Below are positions 1-11,508 of a stretch of DNA of 64,000 nucleotides, in pieces; position 1 is the first letter of the stretch, and every line of letters starts with the position of its first letter. The position numbers and the translations under genes were made by a program. This DNA comes from Spisula solida (lineage: Eukaryota > Mollusca > Bivalvia > Venerida > Mactridae). A model generated the notes under the pieces. The model was given only the letters and a program-made list of their open reading frames with translations, was not told where the DNA came from and did no database searches. The stretch covers positions 3,544,001-3,608,000 of the forward strand of contig OX365955.1 of NCBI GenBank assembly GCA_947247005.1, given 5' to 3'.

Positions 1-118
1 TGTAGTGCAGTGCAGGCCGCCGTTGGGCTTGCACCACGTAAAAAATGATTTCGACGATTTCAAGTGTGGCTGTCAGTTACGACAGAGACGCTATACAGTG
101 CCTTATTTTAGTCGTCGG

Positions 119-302
119 GATTCTTCATGTGCTGTGAGCTGCCATTTTTGAGATACTCATTTGGGCTTGCACCACGTGATATTCTTTCTTGGCGACGTAG
201 GGCGCATCGTGATTCTTCACGTGCTGTGAGCTGCCATTTTCGAAATTCGATTTGGGCTTGCACCATGTGATATTCTTCTTGGCGAGGTTATTTCGCTTAT
301 CG
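119..302. repeat. 92-bp tandem duplication
   Basis: Two copies of a unit start at about 119 and 211 and share the stretches GTGCTGTGAGCTGCCATTTT and GGGCTTGCACCA. A third partial match to the second half lies at 24-42, so the array probably extends off the left edge. An open frame on the minus strand across it comes from the repeat and resembles no known protein. Confidence 0.75.
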
Positions 303-609
303 TTGAGCATAGCCTTTGGATTGGACACATTATATTAAACGCATGAATGGTGTATTGTTTATTGAATCATGTTTATTGAGAACAGGGAGGGTGTAGCTAA
401 AGGGAATCTTTATTTGCCTCTCAGTGTTAAGGACCCGCTTTTAGCTAGTCCTTCAAAAAGAGATGTTAAATATAAATCTAAGTGAACCTTAAGTTGCCTT
501 TCACTTCCCTTACCACAATGCCTGCAGACAAAATTTCAGTTGTAAGTGGGAGAGGAGAATGATAGTTAAGGGCCTGGTGTAAATCTCTAGTTTGGGACCG
601 TTCATGCTT

Positions 610-845
610 AGTGTCCTTAAAGCTCTGTGACTCTATCGCTCCATATGTTCCAGATTGGAGATCAATGCAGTAATGCAAAATATGAATTCCAAAGAACAAG
701 TCATGGAGCGGAGAGACAGTTGTCACTCCTGGTCTTTGCTCAGTGTCCCTAAAAACTATCGCTCCATATGTTCCAGATTGGAGATCACTGCAGTAATGCA
801 AAATATGATATCCAAAGAACAAGTCATGGAGCGATCCAAACGAAG
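610..845. repeat. Tandem duplication, about 124-bp period
   Basis: The stretch ATCGCTCCATATGTTCCAGA and its following 60-70 bases occur at 634 and again at 758, with a few substitutions. No coding meaning is evident. The open frames on both strands are products of the duplication. Confidence 0.75.
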
Positions 846-859
846 GGACAGCTTGTAGA

Positions 860-1376
860 TTGAGCTTGGATTAGGTAGAGTCTTAACTTTTACACCTTCC
901 ACCTATTTAGAGAAAAGGCCTAGAATTATGCTATTCTACTCCTTAGTACATGCTGGCACTTATTAGGGAAGTTTGTTCTCCATAATTAATCATTAAATTT
1001 AATTAATATTCATGGCATTGTATTGCAATTCTTTTGGGGTTATCTTTGGAACAAAAAGGGTTGGGCTAACTATTTTCTAAATTGTCCTACCGGTAATTGT
1101 TATTTTGGCTGCAGTGGCTAAGTTGAGGTACAATCTCTTAGAAACATATTTTCACCATTATTTAGTGATCAATCCTAGATATTTCTTAATGTAACTATAC
1201 TTTTGGTCCGGTCACATATACAATAGCTGGATTCCACTTCATCAACTTTGTGATTATGTATGTGGGGTCATTATCCCATCTTAAAGGGTAGGCTTATTCA
1301 ATTATTCATAAAGTCTACCTGATCTGCTTGGGGGTATTTATATGGCCTGTAGGTTGCCCTTTGGCTATGCAACCTA
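860..1376. other. Non-coding stretch, nothing recognised
   Basis: AT-rich sequence without a supported exon, repeat or RNA gene. I see no structure worth naming. Confidence 0.5.
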
Positions 1377-1498
1377 GTTTTATAGTAATGGGTGCCAAAT
1401 TGGGTCTTTATCCCGGGTTGGGGTTGGATTTTATAGAAATGGGAACCAAATTGGGCCTTTATCACGGGTAGGGGTGGATTTTATAAAACTGGGAAGAA
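1377..1498 (+). repeat. Short tandem repeat, about 50-52 bp unit
   Basis: The start of the unit, TTTTATA followed by ATGGG and CCAAATTGGG, appears at about 1377, 1429 and 1479 (the last copy truncated). The unit is G-rich on the plus strand (GGGTTGGGGTTGGA). Non-coding. Confidence 0.65.
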
Positions 1499-1535
1499 TG
1501 TAGTGTTTACGGGTCGGAGGTCAACAGTCTAGATG

Positions 1536-1803
1536 AGCCAATCAGAGGTCGATGTCATCAACTCACGGCGCATGCGCAGAGACTTAGTACTTTCTCTTAT
1601 GCATTACGGAACTCATCTAGAAAGACGTGCTAAATCACCTCTCTGTTCTAGGTAGGTTCTATTTACCACCATTTATGGTCACCTAATGGTGACTATAAAT
1701 ACTACAGAATCACCAAAATTACACAGCTCATTTTTCAACCAACAACATCACAGAAAATTATCAAAAACAACATTTCCTCACCATGGTTACTGATTCCATT
1801 TGA
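1536..1803 (+). promoter_or_regulatory. Promoter-like motif cluster
   Basis: A CCAAT box (1538-1542), a perfect NRF1-type palindrome GCGCATGCGC (1568-1577) and a TATA box TATAAATA (1694-1701) lie in the usual order. About 80 bases after the TATA box is an ATG in good context (1783) that opens only a six-codon frame ending at 1803. No recognisable coding exon follows. The motif arrangement is seen; promoter function is inferred. It could drive a non-coding RNA or a gene whose coding exons I cannot recognise. Confidence 0.3.
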
Positions 1804-3100
1804 TAAACAATATATTTCTCCATCATGCTGACAGGCTGTCACTTATTAAAAGCCTTAATTTATTCTTTTAATTACCAAAACATGTGAGAATTCTCAAAAT
1901 CATTTCTCGTGCTTGTAACTTCCGCATTAAATAAACCCAAAGATAGAAAACAACGATAAATTTGACAGTGTAGCCGAAGTACAAAAATCTGCCGCAAAGG
2001 CGCTTTAATTGAGTGTGTATAAAATATGCTACCTGTCAGACAATAGATTAAGCGTACAGTCAATAATAAAGCTCTTCTGTGTTCTTACAAATTAAAATAC
2101 ATGTATAAATAAAATGTTCTAAGCCCTATGAAATTCAACTTATAATAACTTTCAACAAATCAGTTATTTTAAACAACTTAAAAATAATCAGTGACTTACT
2201 TAGAAGAACATCAAAAATCTATCAGTTTAACCGAACAAAAGCTACACTTAAGATGAATCAGCATTAACATACAAAATAAACAAAGTACCAAGTAAATTTC
2301 TTACCTATAATAAAAGATATAAGATCTTTGTCCAATTCCCAAATCAATTTATTTCAAGTTCACGTAGATCTAGAATTTTACAAGTTCTGATACTGCGACC
2401 TTGGGGAAAGGGACTTTAAGGAATCATAATTGTCGCATGCTGTTAATTTCTAGCCAACCAAAAAAGAGTATTCTATAAGTTACTAGGGCAATCAGACCAT
2501 ACTTTAATGTTCCTGACCAATCAAAAATGTGGGCGTAAACTTTCGGACCTCTGCGTTACCTAAACAGACCGCGTTCCTATATGACGTAAGATCTGTACTT
2601 AATCGGTTTGTTAATTCGGAATATACAATAAACGTGTCATCAGTCATATCTGTATTACATAAAATTCTGTAATAAAATTGCCAGATACAACTTAGTTCCC
2701 TGATAATCTAATCGTTAAGCCTGCAGAAGTGAAATTTGCATAATTGTAAAGTCTGTAAAAGGTGATAAAAATATTTCAAGTAGAATTATCAGATGTTGTC
2801 AGCGTGATAGCTTATCTGTTTCTATACTTCTTTGTTTCATACATTTCTGTTCATTTTCTTCTCTTTCTAATATGTACAAAATATTAATTTAAAAAATACA
2901 AAACACAGAATCTATTTACAAAATGTCCTCAAAAACTTACACACAAAAATGGCCTGAAAATGCCGATTTACACTATATCAATGTTATGATCAAGGGACAT
3001 AATCTAAGATGGCTAACAGCTAAAGTTGATCAGAGTTATTCCTCTTGGAAGAAAGTAACTTGAACCAGTAAAAGCGCCAGGCTTAAGATTAAGATAAATC
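1804..3100. other. Non-coding stretch, nothing recognised
   Basis: AT-rich sequence. Short open frames here lack codon structure, splice context or family resemblance. Confidence 0.5.
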
Positions 3101-3107
3101 ACAATAA

Positions 3108-3320
3108 AATTTACACAAAGCACATCAAAAGAACAATAAAAGCATACATAAAGCAAAATAAAGCACATCAAAAGCACATCAAAAGCACAATAAAAGCATA
3201 CAAAAAGCAAAATAAAGCACATCAAAAGCACAATAAGAGCATGCATAAAGCAAAATAAAGCACATACGTAAAACACAATAAAAGCATACCTTAAGCAAAA
3301 TAAAGCACACATAAAGCAAG
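3108..3320 (-). repeat. Minisatellite of AAAGCACA-type units
   Basis: Irregular tandem copies of AAAGCACATCAAAAGCACA and AAAGCATACATAAAGCAAAA. It follows the LINE-like C-terminal remnant on the minus strand, so it may belong to the 3' tail of that element. The minus-strand open frame is low-complexity Cys/Phe/Leu-rich repeat translation. Confidence 0.7.
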
Positions 3321-3506
3321 CACAACTATAAATAACTTAGACCAAATGCATTCACATAAAAAATAAAGCACATATGAGAGATAGATAATAAGACAAGGTA
3401 AAACATGTTTAGAAAACTGTTGAGCTACAGAAAGCAATCAGTACATGCAATCTCATGCATAAGTAAGATGAATAAATAAAGACACACAAGCAGACAACAG
3501 TGACAT

Positions 3507-3641
3507 TTACAGGCACATGGTACACTTACACCTCGGGCCAGTACAGGCACGGATCAGTCTGCGGAACTCCTTGTAATCTGTAGTTTGTCCTATAAGCTCG
3601 TTCGGCAGACTGTTCCACTCGTCTGTTGTTGCTATTTATAT
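3507..3641 (-). pseudogene. LINE ORF2 C-terminal remnant
   Basis: Read on the minus strand, about 44 codons up to a TAA at 3507-3509 give a segment containing DEWNSLPNELIG, then a basic KEFRRLIRAC stretch and a Cys-rich end (CKCTMCL). The W-N-S-L-P pattern followed by a short basic helix is common at the C-terminus of CR1/Jockey-type non-LTR retrotransposon proteins. The element is cut off just upstream, so only the tail survives. Family assignment is tentative. It could instead be the end of another transposon-encoded protein. Confidence 0.4.
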
Positions 3642-3769
3642 TTCAAAGTCAACATATTGACATGTCGGCGCGCTATGCGACGTCGTCATATTGTATTTTT
3701 ACGTTGGGTCAAGTTGAAGTCAGCCTTTTATTGACGACAATTATATTTAGTTATTCTTGAAAAAAATGT

Positions 3770-3895
3770 TTAAAAAACTAGCGGGATATTCCCTAACTTT
3801 TTTACAGGGTTTGACTTAGGCATTAAATGATACCAATTTGATTGCTACTTGAGACGCTTCAGTTCGAGGGCATGCCCCTTTAACTGACGTTTTAC
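3770..3895. repeat. Dispersed repeat R2, copy 1
   Basis: About 120 bp matches 59176-59300 with many substitutions. Shared landmarks are TTTACAGGG, TTGACTTAGG, GATACCAATTTGATTGCTA and GGGCATGCCCCTTTAA. Not coding. It is probably a fragment of a mobile element. Confidence 0.6.
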
Positions 3896-5238
3896 GATTC
3901 ACCATACCTCGTACTCACCTCATATACACTCATATTGAGATCATAAGATTTATAGACATAGAGAATCTATCACGAGCTGTGAATTAATATGGACTTATAA
4001 TAAACGAGTTCTGGGAATTTAATTAATAAGAGGCTAGATGAAGGTAATAAGGCTTACCCAACTAAAGGGTAAGATCCATAGTTTTTCATAAAGAGAGTCT
4101 TGTGTCAGCACTGAGAGCGGTCTGTTTTGTCCTTTTGCAATGAATACTTACACTCCACACTTAACTATTGAAGACGTAAATTTTAACTAGATAACCAAGA
4201 CAAAAGTTTTCCTGACCTGTTCACTTGCTGGAAACTTCGAAACAGCGTAATTCATTTTGTCATAAGGGGGGGAATTACTGGAATGGCTTAAATAATCGAC
4301 AAGGCCACAGGAGTTGCCTCCCTCCTGACAATGTCATACATTTCAAGACGGGCTTAAAATATCTGGTAATATGATTCGCTATTTATTTCGTAGTTTGCAA
4401 ATCTAAATGTGGAAAATGTAAAATAAAAATGTCATGGGAGTGTTGGAATATTTTTAATAACAGTTGTACATTTTATTTGTCATTGTATACTTTTTATAAG
4501 GTAAAGCTTTCCTGAGATAACTCTAGACTTATCAATAAACATACATGCATAATATAAACACTGCAAGACTGACTGACCGCTTGTTATAATTGTAATTAAA
4601 AGAGTATATTATTCAAAGTAAATATGCACATTTGAATATGAACATCGAAAATGCCTTTTTTTATTTGCCACACTCTACATTCAGACTGATAAATTACAAT
4701 TTTATCTTAGAAATGCACTTAGTTTCACACGAAAATAAGCTGCATGTGATATTTAGTACCAATTAAAATCGCAACTTATTGCTCTAAATAATTGTCACTA
4801 TAATGATCCTCAAATATATGAGTGTTGTGTATACAGTGATAGTATTCGTTTCTAAGAAAACAAAATACATAATATTATGTTATAATCCATCATTATGTTA
4901 ATTGTAATCTTATTTTTCTCTCACTATATTATATATATGATGCTACGTTTTATTTAAAACCATACAGTCTCCTATTATAACATATCTACACTCCTATAAC
5001 AACGACATACTTCTCAGTAAATTGATTCCAATTTTTCCTCGTGTTATGTTTAATTTGTATGTACATACTTTGTGTTATGTAATGTTTCTATTCTGCGCTC
5101 TGATGTATGTTTTTTTTAAAAGCTAGTCCATCAATTGTAGGTGAATATTTTCAAATGGCATGTGCGCCGAATGAGTGCGATCTGTAAGAAAACAAGTTAA
5201 GTACAGCCCATTGTGCATCGATAATTTAAGTAGATATT
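3896..5238. other. Non-coding stretch with one dispersed repeat (R3)
   Basis: AT-rich and without exons that I recognise. Bases from about 4505 to 4615 resemble 7285-7395: both contain GATAACTCTAGAC, ATCAATAAAC, ATAATATAAACA and TTAAAAGAGT. This is a dispersed repeat, R3. Confidence 0.5.
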
Positions 5239-5375
5239 GTCTGACCAGATTAAACTGAGACTCTGATCAAAGTCCGTATACCCCGGCTGTACTCGGCTGT
5301 TTTCGATTCCTATGTTTATTTACTACATCTGCAGTAATATCTACATTTGTAACAAAATCGAAAGAAAAATCAAGC

Positions 5376-5450
5376 ATGAATTGTAGCGCAGTGGAAACGT
5401 TTGTGCCATTAACGCCAGTGGTCGCAGGTTCGAAACTTACTGGACGCTTT
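5376..5450 (+). repeat. tRNA-like SINE head
   Basis: TAGCGCAGTGG (box-A-like) is followed about 40 bases later by GCAGGTTCGAAAC (box-B-like). The arms do not fold into a convincing acceptor stem, so I treat it as a SINE-type or decayed tRNA-derived sequence, not a working tRNA. It lies inside the 5239-5894 element. Confidence 0.4.
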
Positions 5451-5734
5451 TGTCATTTATATTTTTATTTCAACTTTCGTTTTATGTTTAAAACTATACC
5501 CCGTACGTTCTTATATTATTTTGTCTTTATTTTCGGTTTTTGTAATATTTTCCATTGCATATTGGTTTATTTCAAGTACATGAAACAGGCTTCGACGACT
5601 TGGCCATTATAAATTTAACGTATGACTGAACTGTGTTATGGATATGTGAAGATAGGGATGATAATAGTTCACTAATAGCATACTTGTATAAAAAGATATA
5701 AATGTTAAAATAAAAAAATATATTTAGTAAGCCT

Positions 5735-5792
5735 CGAACCCGATGCCTTGTGGTCTACACATCACACACTTAACCACTGAGCCATTACAGTT
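5735..5792 (-). repeat. tRNA-like SINE head
   Basis: On the minus strand GGCTCAGTGGTTAAGTG (box A) and GGGTTCGAGGC (box B) lie in tRNA order with a short anticodon-arm region between. No acceptor stem closes. Probably a SINE remnant nested in the TIR element. Confidence 0.4.
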
Positions 5793-5894
5793 TGTTATCT
5801 AGTAGCAACTCAATAAAGCCACATATAGCGATAAATGTAATTATATCGGACTTGAACGAATTATGCAAGGAGTCTCAGTTTAATCTGGTCAGAC

Positions 5895-7284
5895 CATACC
5901 TCATTTTGTTTAGCAACGTTATACTCTAATATGGTTACCTCCCATGACACCATACGGAGATGTTTAATATTTGAAGAAATATGCAGCGTATTTTCAGTCT
6001 CATTGACAAGATCACTTCTAATTTTATTTAAACGCAAAGGTTTATAACAACCGTATGTGCTTGTGAAAATAATGTATTTACTATATACTAGTAAGTGAAT
6101 GAGGGGTGTTCAAATAGGAAATAAATCTATGTATCCTTTATACGTATATAATTATATATTTAATGAAACGTCCTTTTTGTTCATACAATTGAAACAAAGT
6201 TTCAGTGGGATAAGTCATTTTTAAAATGCGATTTTATTATCATTCCTATGTATACTGTGCAAAGTAGGCAAGAGCCAAACTGATATCTTAACGTGCTTAC
6301 ATTAGATATTTTCAGACAATGTACTTGGAAACAAATACTTGTTACAATGGACCATGCCTGACAAACAAGAGTTCATTCAGGAAGCTCAAACGTGTCGCTT
6401 TTCAGAAGGTCGTGAGTCGCGTTTAATGGCTGCTTCGTTTGAAGGCACATTCCTCTGCAACAGCTTGCCACCCTGTCAAAATATTTCTTCAAGCGATGGG
6501 AAATTTACCTTTCTAAATCATGGCATTCATCCATGGTCCATTTTAAACATTAAATTCAGCGGTAGGAACTTAATTTATAAAGAAAATAGCTCATCGAGAT
6601 GCAAACTTTAGTTCTGTCTTTGCTTACCCATACATATGTTATGCGCGCAGTTAAATAGTACGGGATATGATCGTATTTTAGAATCGAAATAAAAACTCTG
6701 TTCTTGTATTTTGTCGGTGTATACGCACTCGTGATTTCATTATTCCGCATCCGAACTCCTGCCCGTGTTTTATTTAACGACAAAATATTTATTTTTATTT
6801 CTTAATTTTACGTAAATGTATGCAATAACTTGATACCGATTAGTAAAAAGCACTTAGGAATTTGCGTACGAGAAATATATTATGTATACGTAAAATTACG
6901 AGAAATTTACCCAATGTTAGTAAAACAGTACCCATGTCATTTCATGTACATATTGCCACCTACCAATCCTTGTACCAGTTTGAACTGTTGCATGATGTAT
7001 CTGATTGTCGTGTACATTGTACTAAAGTCTGATAAATATTGTGTGACAAAAACTACATTATTTCCCTGCTTATTGCGTTTATTTCTTTTCATGTAATCAG
7101 CGTTAAATCGACGCTTAACCAATCCGAATCAAGCTTCCGGGTCACCGAGACAATAATAAGTAATAAAATAAGTGAAAAACACACGAAAACCTGAGATAAT
7201 AGGTCAATACGTCGATGAGTAGTACAATGTACTCAGAAACCCCAAACAATAAAGGGGTAATTGCTACGTACTCCAAGTTGTATG
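5895..7284. other. Non-coding stretch, nothing recognised
   Basis: Small open frames occur at 6339-6611 and 6830-7096, but neither matches a family I know nor has convincing partners. A possible acceptor (TATTTTCAG) at about 6315 precedes the first, so an unrecognised exon cannot be excluded. Confidence 0.4.
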
Positions 7285-7395
7285 TATAGTTCACCGGAGA
7301 TAACTCTAGACGAATCAATAAACAAATACGGATAATATAAACATTGCAAGTAACATTGGCCGCTTATTTTGAGCGTCGATTAAAAGAGTGATTAT
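7285..7395. repeat. Dispersed repeat R3, copy 2
   Basis: Diverged second copy of the sequence at about 4505-4615, sharing GATAACTCTAGAC, ATCAATAAAC and ATAATATAAACA. Non-coding. Confidence 0.5.
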
Positions 7396-7639
7396 GCACA
7401 AGATGGATGAAAAATGGGCATTTAATTTCCATTTGAATTTGTAAACAAAGGCTAATGTTATCATCGGCGGAGTATATGTCTCATCACTCCCGGTATGTGT
7501 ATATTGATAAGTCTAGACTGTCGGTTCAATAAGTAATTTTATTGAGAGAACTATCCCATTCAAAAAAATAAGGGGCCTAAAGTTTCATACAATATAACCA
7601 CTACTGTCAATTAAGAAAGTTATTCAGCCGTAACTGTAC

Positions 7640-7715
7640 ATGTGTTTTATTGGGTAATTTTAGCACACTGTATTTTCCTCTATGTGTATATAGCTGGTTG
7701 TGTTAGAATCATTGA
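7640..7715. repeat. Dispersed repeat R4, copy 1
   Basis: Resembles 33590-33672. Both carry TTTTAGCACA, then TGTGTATATA and GGTTGTGTTA in order. Non-coding, probably a mobile-element fragment. Confidence 0.45.
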
Positions 7716-7985
7716 TATAATACTTGAAAACCAGTTTTACATATGGACTTGGTAGGCTAGTGGATAAGCATGTCGTGATTTTGGCGAGTTTTAATTTAAT
7801 CTCACCACTGGCTCGACACCCATCCAAGCTGCATATTTTTAAAGATATGTGTGTTACCTTATTTTCTTTAATGTGCAACTTATATGATGAACAGAAATAC
7901 GTGGTAATGTATTCATATTGATTATCTATCAATGTGTATCTTTTTAATTATTGTCTACAATACAATAATCTTACACAATTATATC

Positions 7986-8564
7986 AGCCAGTCTCCAGGA
8001 AAACCTGCATGATTTTGAGATTTTTTATTATTTAAAAGAGTAATCTTAATGAAGCAAAATGCAAAAGAAATTTTGTTAGTATCTTGATTTTTAGGAAGTT
8101 ACAGTTGTTTTGTTGAGGCCCTATCCAGACCCTTTTGCGTGACGTCGCAAGCGTCATTCGACGTCGTTGTAACAAGTACTTTATAAATGCTGCATTTGAT
8201 CAATTCTTGACATAAACTGGTCAAAATGGTATCAAGTTTTAGAATGATGTTTTAAGTTTTAAAATATACATCCAAATTGTAGATGTTCACACTTAGATAA
8301 AGGCTGCTACTGTTTTAAACAACTAATTCCTAGTTTTTCTCAATCAGAGTACTTTTCTGAAATTTGTCACCATAGCAACGAAGTAAATGGTTTCGACATA
8401 ATTCATAAGAACTTTCAAAGCTAAGATATAGTAATATATGGATAAATGACTTAAAATTGAATCTATAAAAATGTCATTTTTTCTTATTTGTAAGCTTTTT
8501 TAAAAGCTTGCTACATGCAGTTACTACACAATGTCAATATAGCAGGTTTTCCTGGAGACTGGCT
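7986..8564. mobile_element. Non-autonomous element with 23-bp TIRs
   Basis: AGCCAGTCTCCAGGAAAACC and three more bases at 7986-8008 are mirrored exactly at 8542-8564. The 579-bp interior has no transposase frame and contains clustered GACGTCG motifs near 8140-8165. The perfect ends argue for fairly recent mobility. Superfamily not assigned. Confidence 0.7.
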
Positions 8565-8717
8565 CATGTATTATGTACAAACATATTAATTATATTCACC
8601 ACGGCTTAATTAGATAATAATTTTATTGAACTAAAATGTGTGATCAATTGAAAATATAATGAAGGTTTATTAAAACAAACACGTTAACTGGTGGATACAT
8701 GTAATGAAATAAAAAAC

Positions 8718-8798
8718 ATTGTAAGGATCAAACCTACAACTCAGAATAACATAGCAACTTGTAGGAAGTGTGCATTTACACGCTACACCACAGCGACT
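8718..8798 (-). repeat. tRNA-like sequence, probable SINE head
   Basis: On the minus strand GTGGTGTAGCGTGTAAATG resembles box A and TAGGTTTGATCCT resembles box B. The spacing is somewhat long for a tRNA and no good cloverleaf forms. Likely a SINE or decayed tRNA. Confidence 0.35.
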
Positions 8799-8925
8799 TT
8801 GATATATATATATTATATGGAACGCGCTTCACAACTTGATACAGGACCCATCTACTTCTAGTTAAACTAAGTTTGCCTGATAGACGAGTTTATGTTTATA
8901 ACGGTTCTAAACGCTCTATACCGCA

Positions 8926-9383
8926 TTATATATATATATTCTTTATTTCGTCTCATTTATGTACATACATATAACATACGACATAAGCAGAACAGATAAA
9001 ATGTACATAACCATTCAGTTATGAATTATAAGAGACAATTATCAAATCTTAAAATAATCTGATTATCATAAAATCACTATATGACTAGCTTGTACTATGA
9101 ACTGTCCTATAAACAGTGCTATATCACTATTTATAAACAAAAAAAAACATTAATTTATATACAAAATTAAAACTAAGAGAATGTTGTTAATACGTTGAAT
9201 TAAAATATAGTTAAATTTTTAATTTAAGAAACTGAGATTTGTAAATGAGGCACTAATGCGCTAATTAAAAAATAGTATTAATAGATCATTTATCACCCCG
9301 GTCAGACCGTAGATGAACTGATTAACAACATTCCCTTAGATGTCAATAAAACTGGCAATAATTAATAAGATAGTATGAATACA
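8926..9383 (-). mobile_element. 3' UTR and tail of the LINE
   Basis: The non-coding tail between the LINE stop codon and its 3' end, read on the minus strand. It finishes with GAGACGAAATAAAGAA and an (AT)n run at 8926-8940, typical of a LINE 3' terminus with a short tandem tail. Confidence 0.6.
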
Positions 9384-11508
9384 TTATTTACACAGATAAA
9401 AATGTCGTCTTTGTAAAATCATAAAACAGGTTTTGGCGCAAATTCTTAAAGCGTTTTTCTCAGTAAAAAGAACCCTTAGTTTCATTAAATCATTCAGAGA
9501 ATAAAAATCAGGACAAATAGTTGCGACCTGTTCATACAAGGTATTTCTTAAATCTGTGTATAAATCACAACTTAAAAGAACATGAGCTTCATCTTCTAAA
9601 ACTTGACAATTTTGACAAATGCGTTCCGTTAATGGCAAGCCTTCATACCGCCCTGTCTCAATGCGTATTGGAGCAACTCCACATCTAAATTTACAAAAGG
9701 CTGATCTATGTCTTAAAGGCAATAGTATATTACAATAATTCTCAACTTCGTAACTATGTTTGAAAGTACAATACGTTCTAAGTTTATTTCGGCCTCTGCC
9801 GGATACACCGGTAATACTGTTAATACTAGAATACCAGTCATTAACATATTTGTAAAAAAGATTGTCTGAAACCTGTATTACAAATGAAGACTTTGGTATT
9901 GGCACAGAAATATCACAGAACTGGTTCAGGTGAATATCACAGAATTGCTTTTTAACAATATAATACCAGTTTTTACACTTAATTGGTTGTTGGTTTGCCC
10001 AGAGTGCGATACGCTTATTTAATCTCGATGAGTTCGTAGTTGATAAACGAGACCAAAATGTTGAAATGGTTTTCCACTGACGGATAAAAGGTGGAGTCCA
10101 ACCGATATCACCCGACACGGCTGCATTAGGTGTATACTTTCCGACACCAAGAAAAAACCTCATAGCCCTGTTGTGTATAGTATTTATGCATGAGAAAGTT
10201 TTGTTTCCCCAAATTGCCGCTCCGTATGAGATAACTGGCCAGACAACCGTATCGTATAATTTGGTGAAAACATTATGAGGAACGCCTCCTATAAGCTTAC
10301 ATTTGGCTATGAGAAGACCCAGCGCGCGACCAGCACTCTGAGCAACCATCTTTGCCGTAATGCTATAATCTAAATGTTCATGGAGTACAAGACCTAAATA
10401 TGTATATTGCATAGTATAGTTTAGTACATTATCACCAACTTTGAAAACAACAATAGATCTTGGAGTAGACAGAGTACGAAAATGAACTACATTGCTCTTA
10501 TTAACATTTATAGACATCTGATTTCGTGTACACCAATCATTCAATGCACTTAACAATAATTGCAAGTCATGTTCATTCTCTGCCAGTATCACAATATCAT
10601 CAGCATACAGGAGAATACACACCGTTTCATTACCTATACTTACTCCAATGTTAAATGACTTAAGATATATAGCCAAATCATTTATAAAAAGGTTAAACAA
10701 AAGAGGAGACAGGATACAACCCTGTCTTAAACCGGATTTAACATCAAACCAGTCAGTGTTGTAGGAATTAACTCGTACACAAGACGAAACGGACGTGTAT
10801 AGAGACTTAATAGCTTGTAACATTCTACCATTGATTCCTAGATCTACTAATCTATTCCACAATAACGAACGATTAATGTAATCATAAGCTTTTTTAAAAT
10901 CAATAAAAGCTGTAAATGTGGATAATTTCAATTTATTACGAGTCTCAACAATACTAGTTAAAGAGGATATTTGATCAATAGTTCCTCTATTTTTACGGAA
11001 CCCGTTTTGTTCATCAACCACAATATCATTGTTTTCTGACCATTTACTCAATCTGTCATTTAGAATTCTACAATAAATTTTATAAACGGACGACGCAAGG
11101 GCAATTCCTCTGTATGCAAGAGGATCCCTTGGATCTAGTGTGGAAGATTTTGGAATCGGATTAATTATACATCGACCCCAAAGTGATGGTACAATGCTAT
11201 TTTTAAAACATAAGTTAAATAATACATGAAGAAAATATATAGCAGTATCATTACATAACACTTCCGCAGGTAATTCATCAATCCCACAAGCTTTACCAAG
11301 TTTAGCTTTGGAAACAGCATTTGCAACTTCTACAAGGGATATATTATCATTAAAAGCCATATTAGAATTGTTTTCATTATTACCAACATTCAATTCCGCA
11401 TGTACATTATTGTCAACAAATAAAGAGCTAAAATCATTTTTCCATTTTGAAAGTACATCATTAATACATGTAGAAACAGAACCATTATATGATGTGGATA
11501 ATATACGA
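9384..11508 (-). CDS. LINE reverse transcriptase (5'-truncated ORF2)
   Basis: Non-LTR retrotransposon polymerase that copies its RNA at the insertion site. The frame is open without a stop from about 11508 to the TAA at 9384-9386. No ATG lies near its 5' end, as expected for a truncated copy. Numbering residues from 11393, the visible parts are: a pre-RT region; GFRKNRGTIDQ at 131-141; the first catalytic Asp in FIDFKKAYD at 163-171; GLRQGCILSPLLF at 221-233; the YADD active site at 263-266; a thumb/connection region; and a C-terminal zinc motif C-X2-C-X7-H-X4-C at 593-609. The apurinic endonuclease that should precede it is missing. A (AT)n tail at 8926 marks the 3' end. The clade (CR1/Jockey-like or I-like) cannot be settled by eye. 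The intact catalytic core suggests recent insertion. Confidence 0.9.

Larger units (their letters stand above)
5239..5894. mobile_element. Non-autonomous element with 25-bp TIRs
   Basis: Bases 5239-5263 (starting GTCTGACCAGATTAAACTGA) are repeated as a perfect inverted copy at 5870-5894, giving a 656-bp unit. It encodes no transposase. Inside are two tRNA-like segments with box-B-type sequences, one on plus (CAGGTTCGAAA at about 5425) and one on minus (about 5735-5790). No clear target-site duplication was found. It is a DNA-transposon derivative of unknown superfamily. Confidence 0.65.

Noticed and set aside
6339..6611. 90-codon plus frame with a possible upstream acceptor
   Set aside because: No downstream exon or family match. 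Kept only as a note in the region entry.
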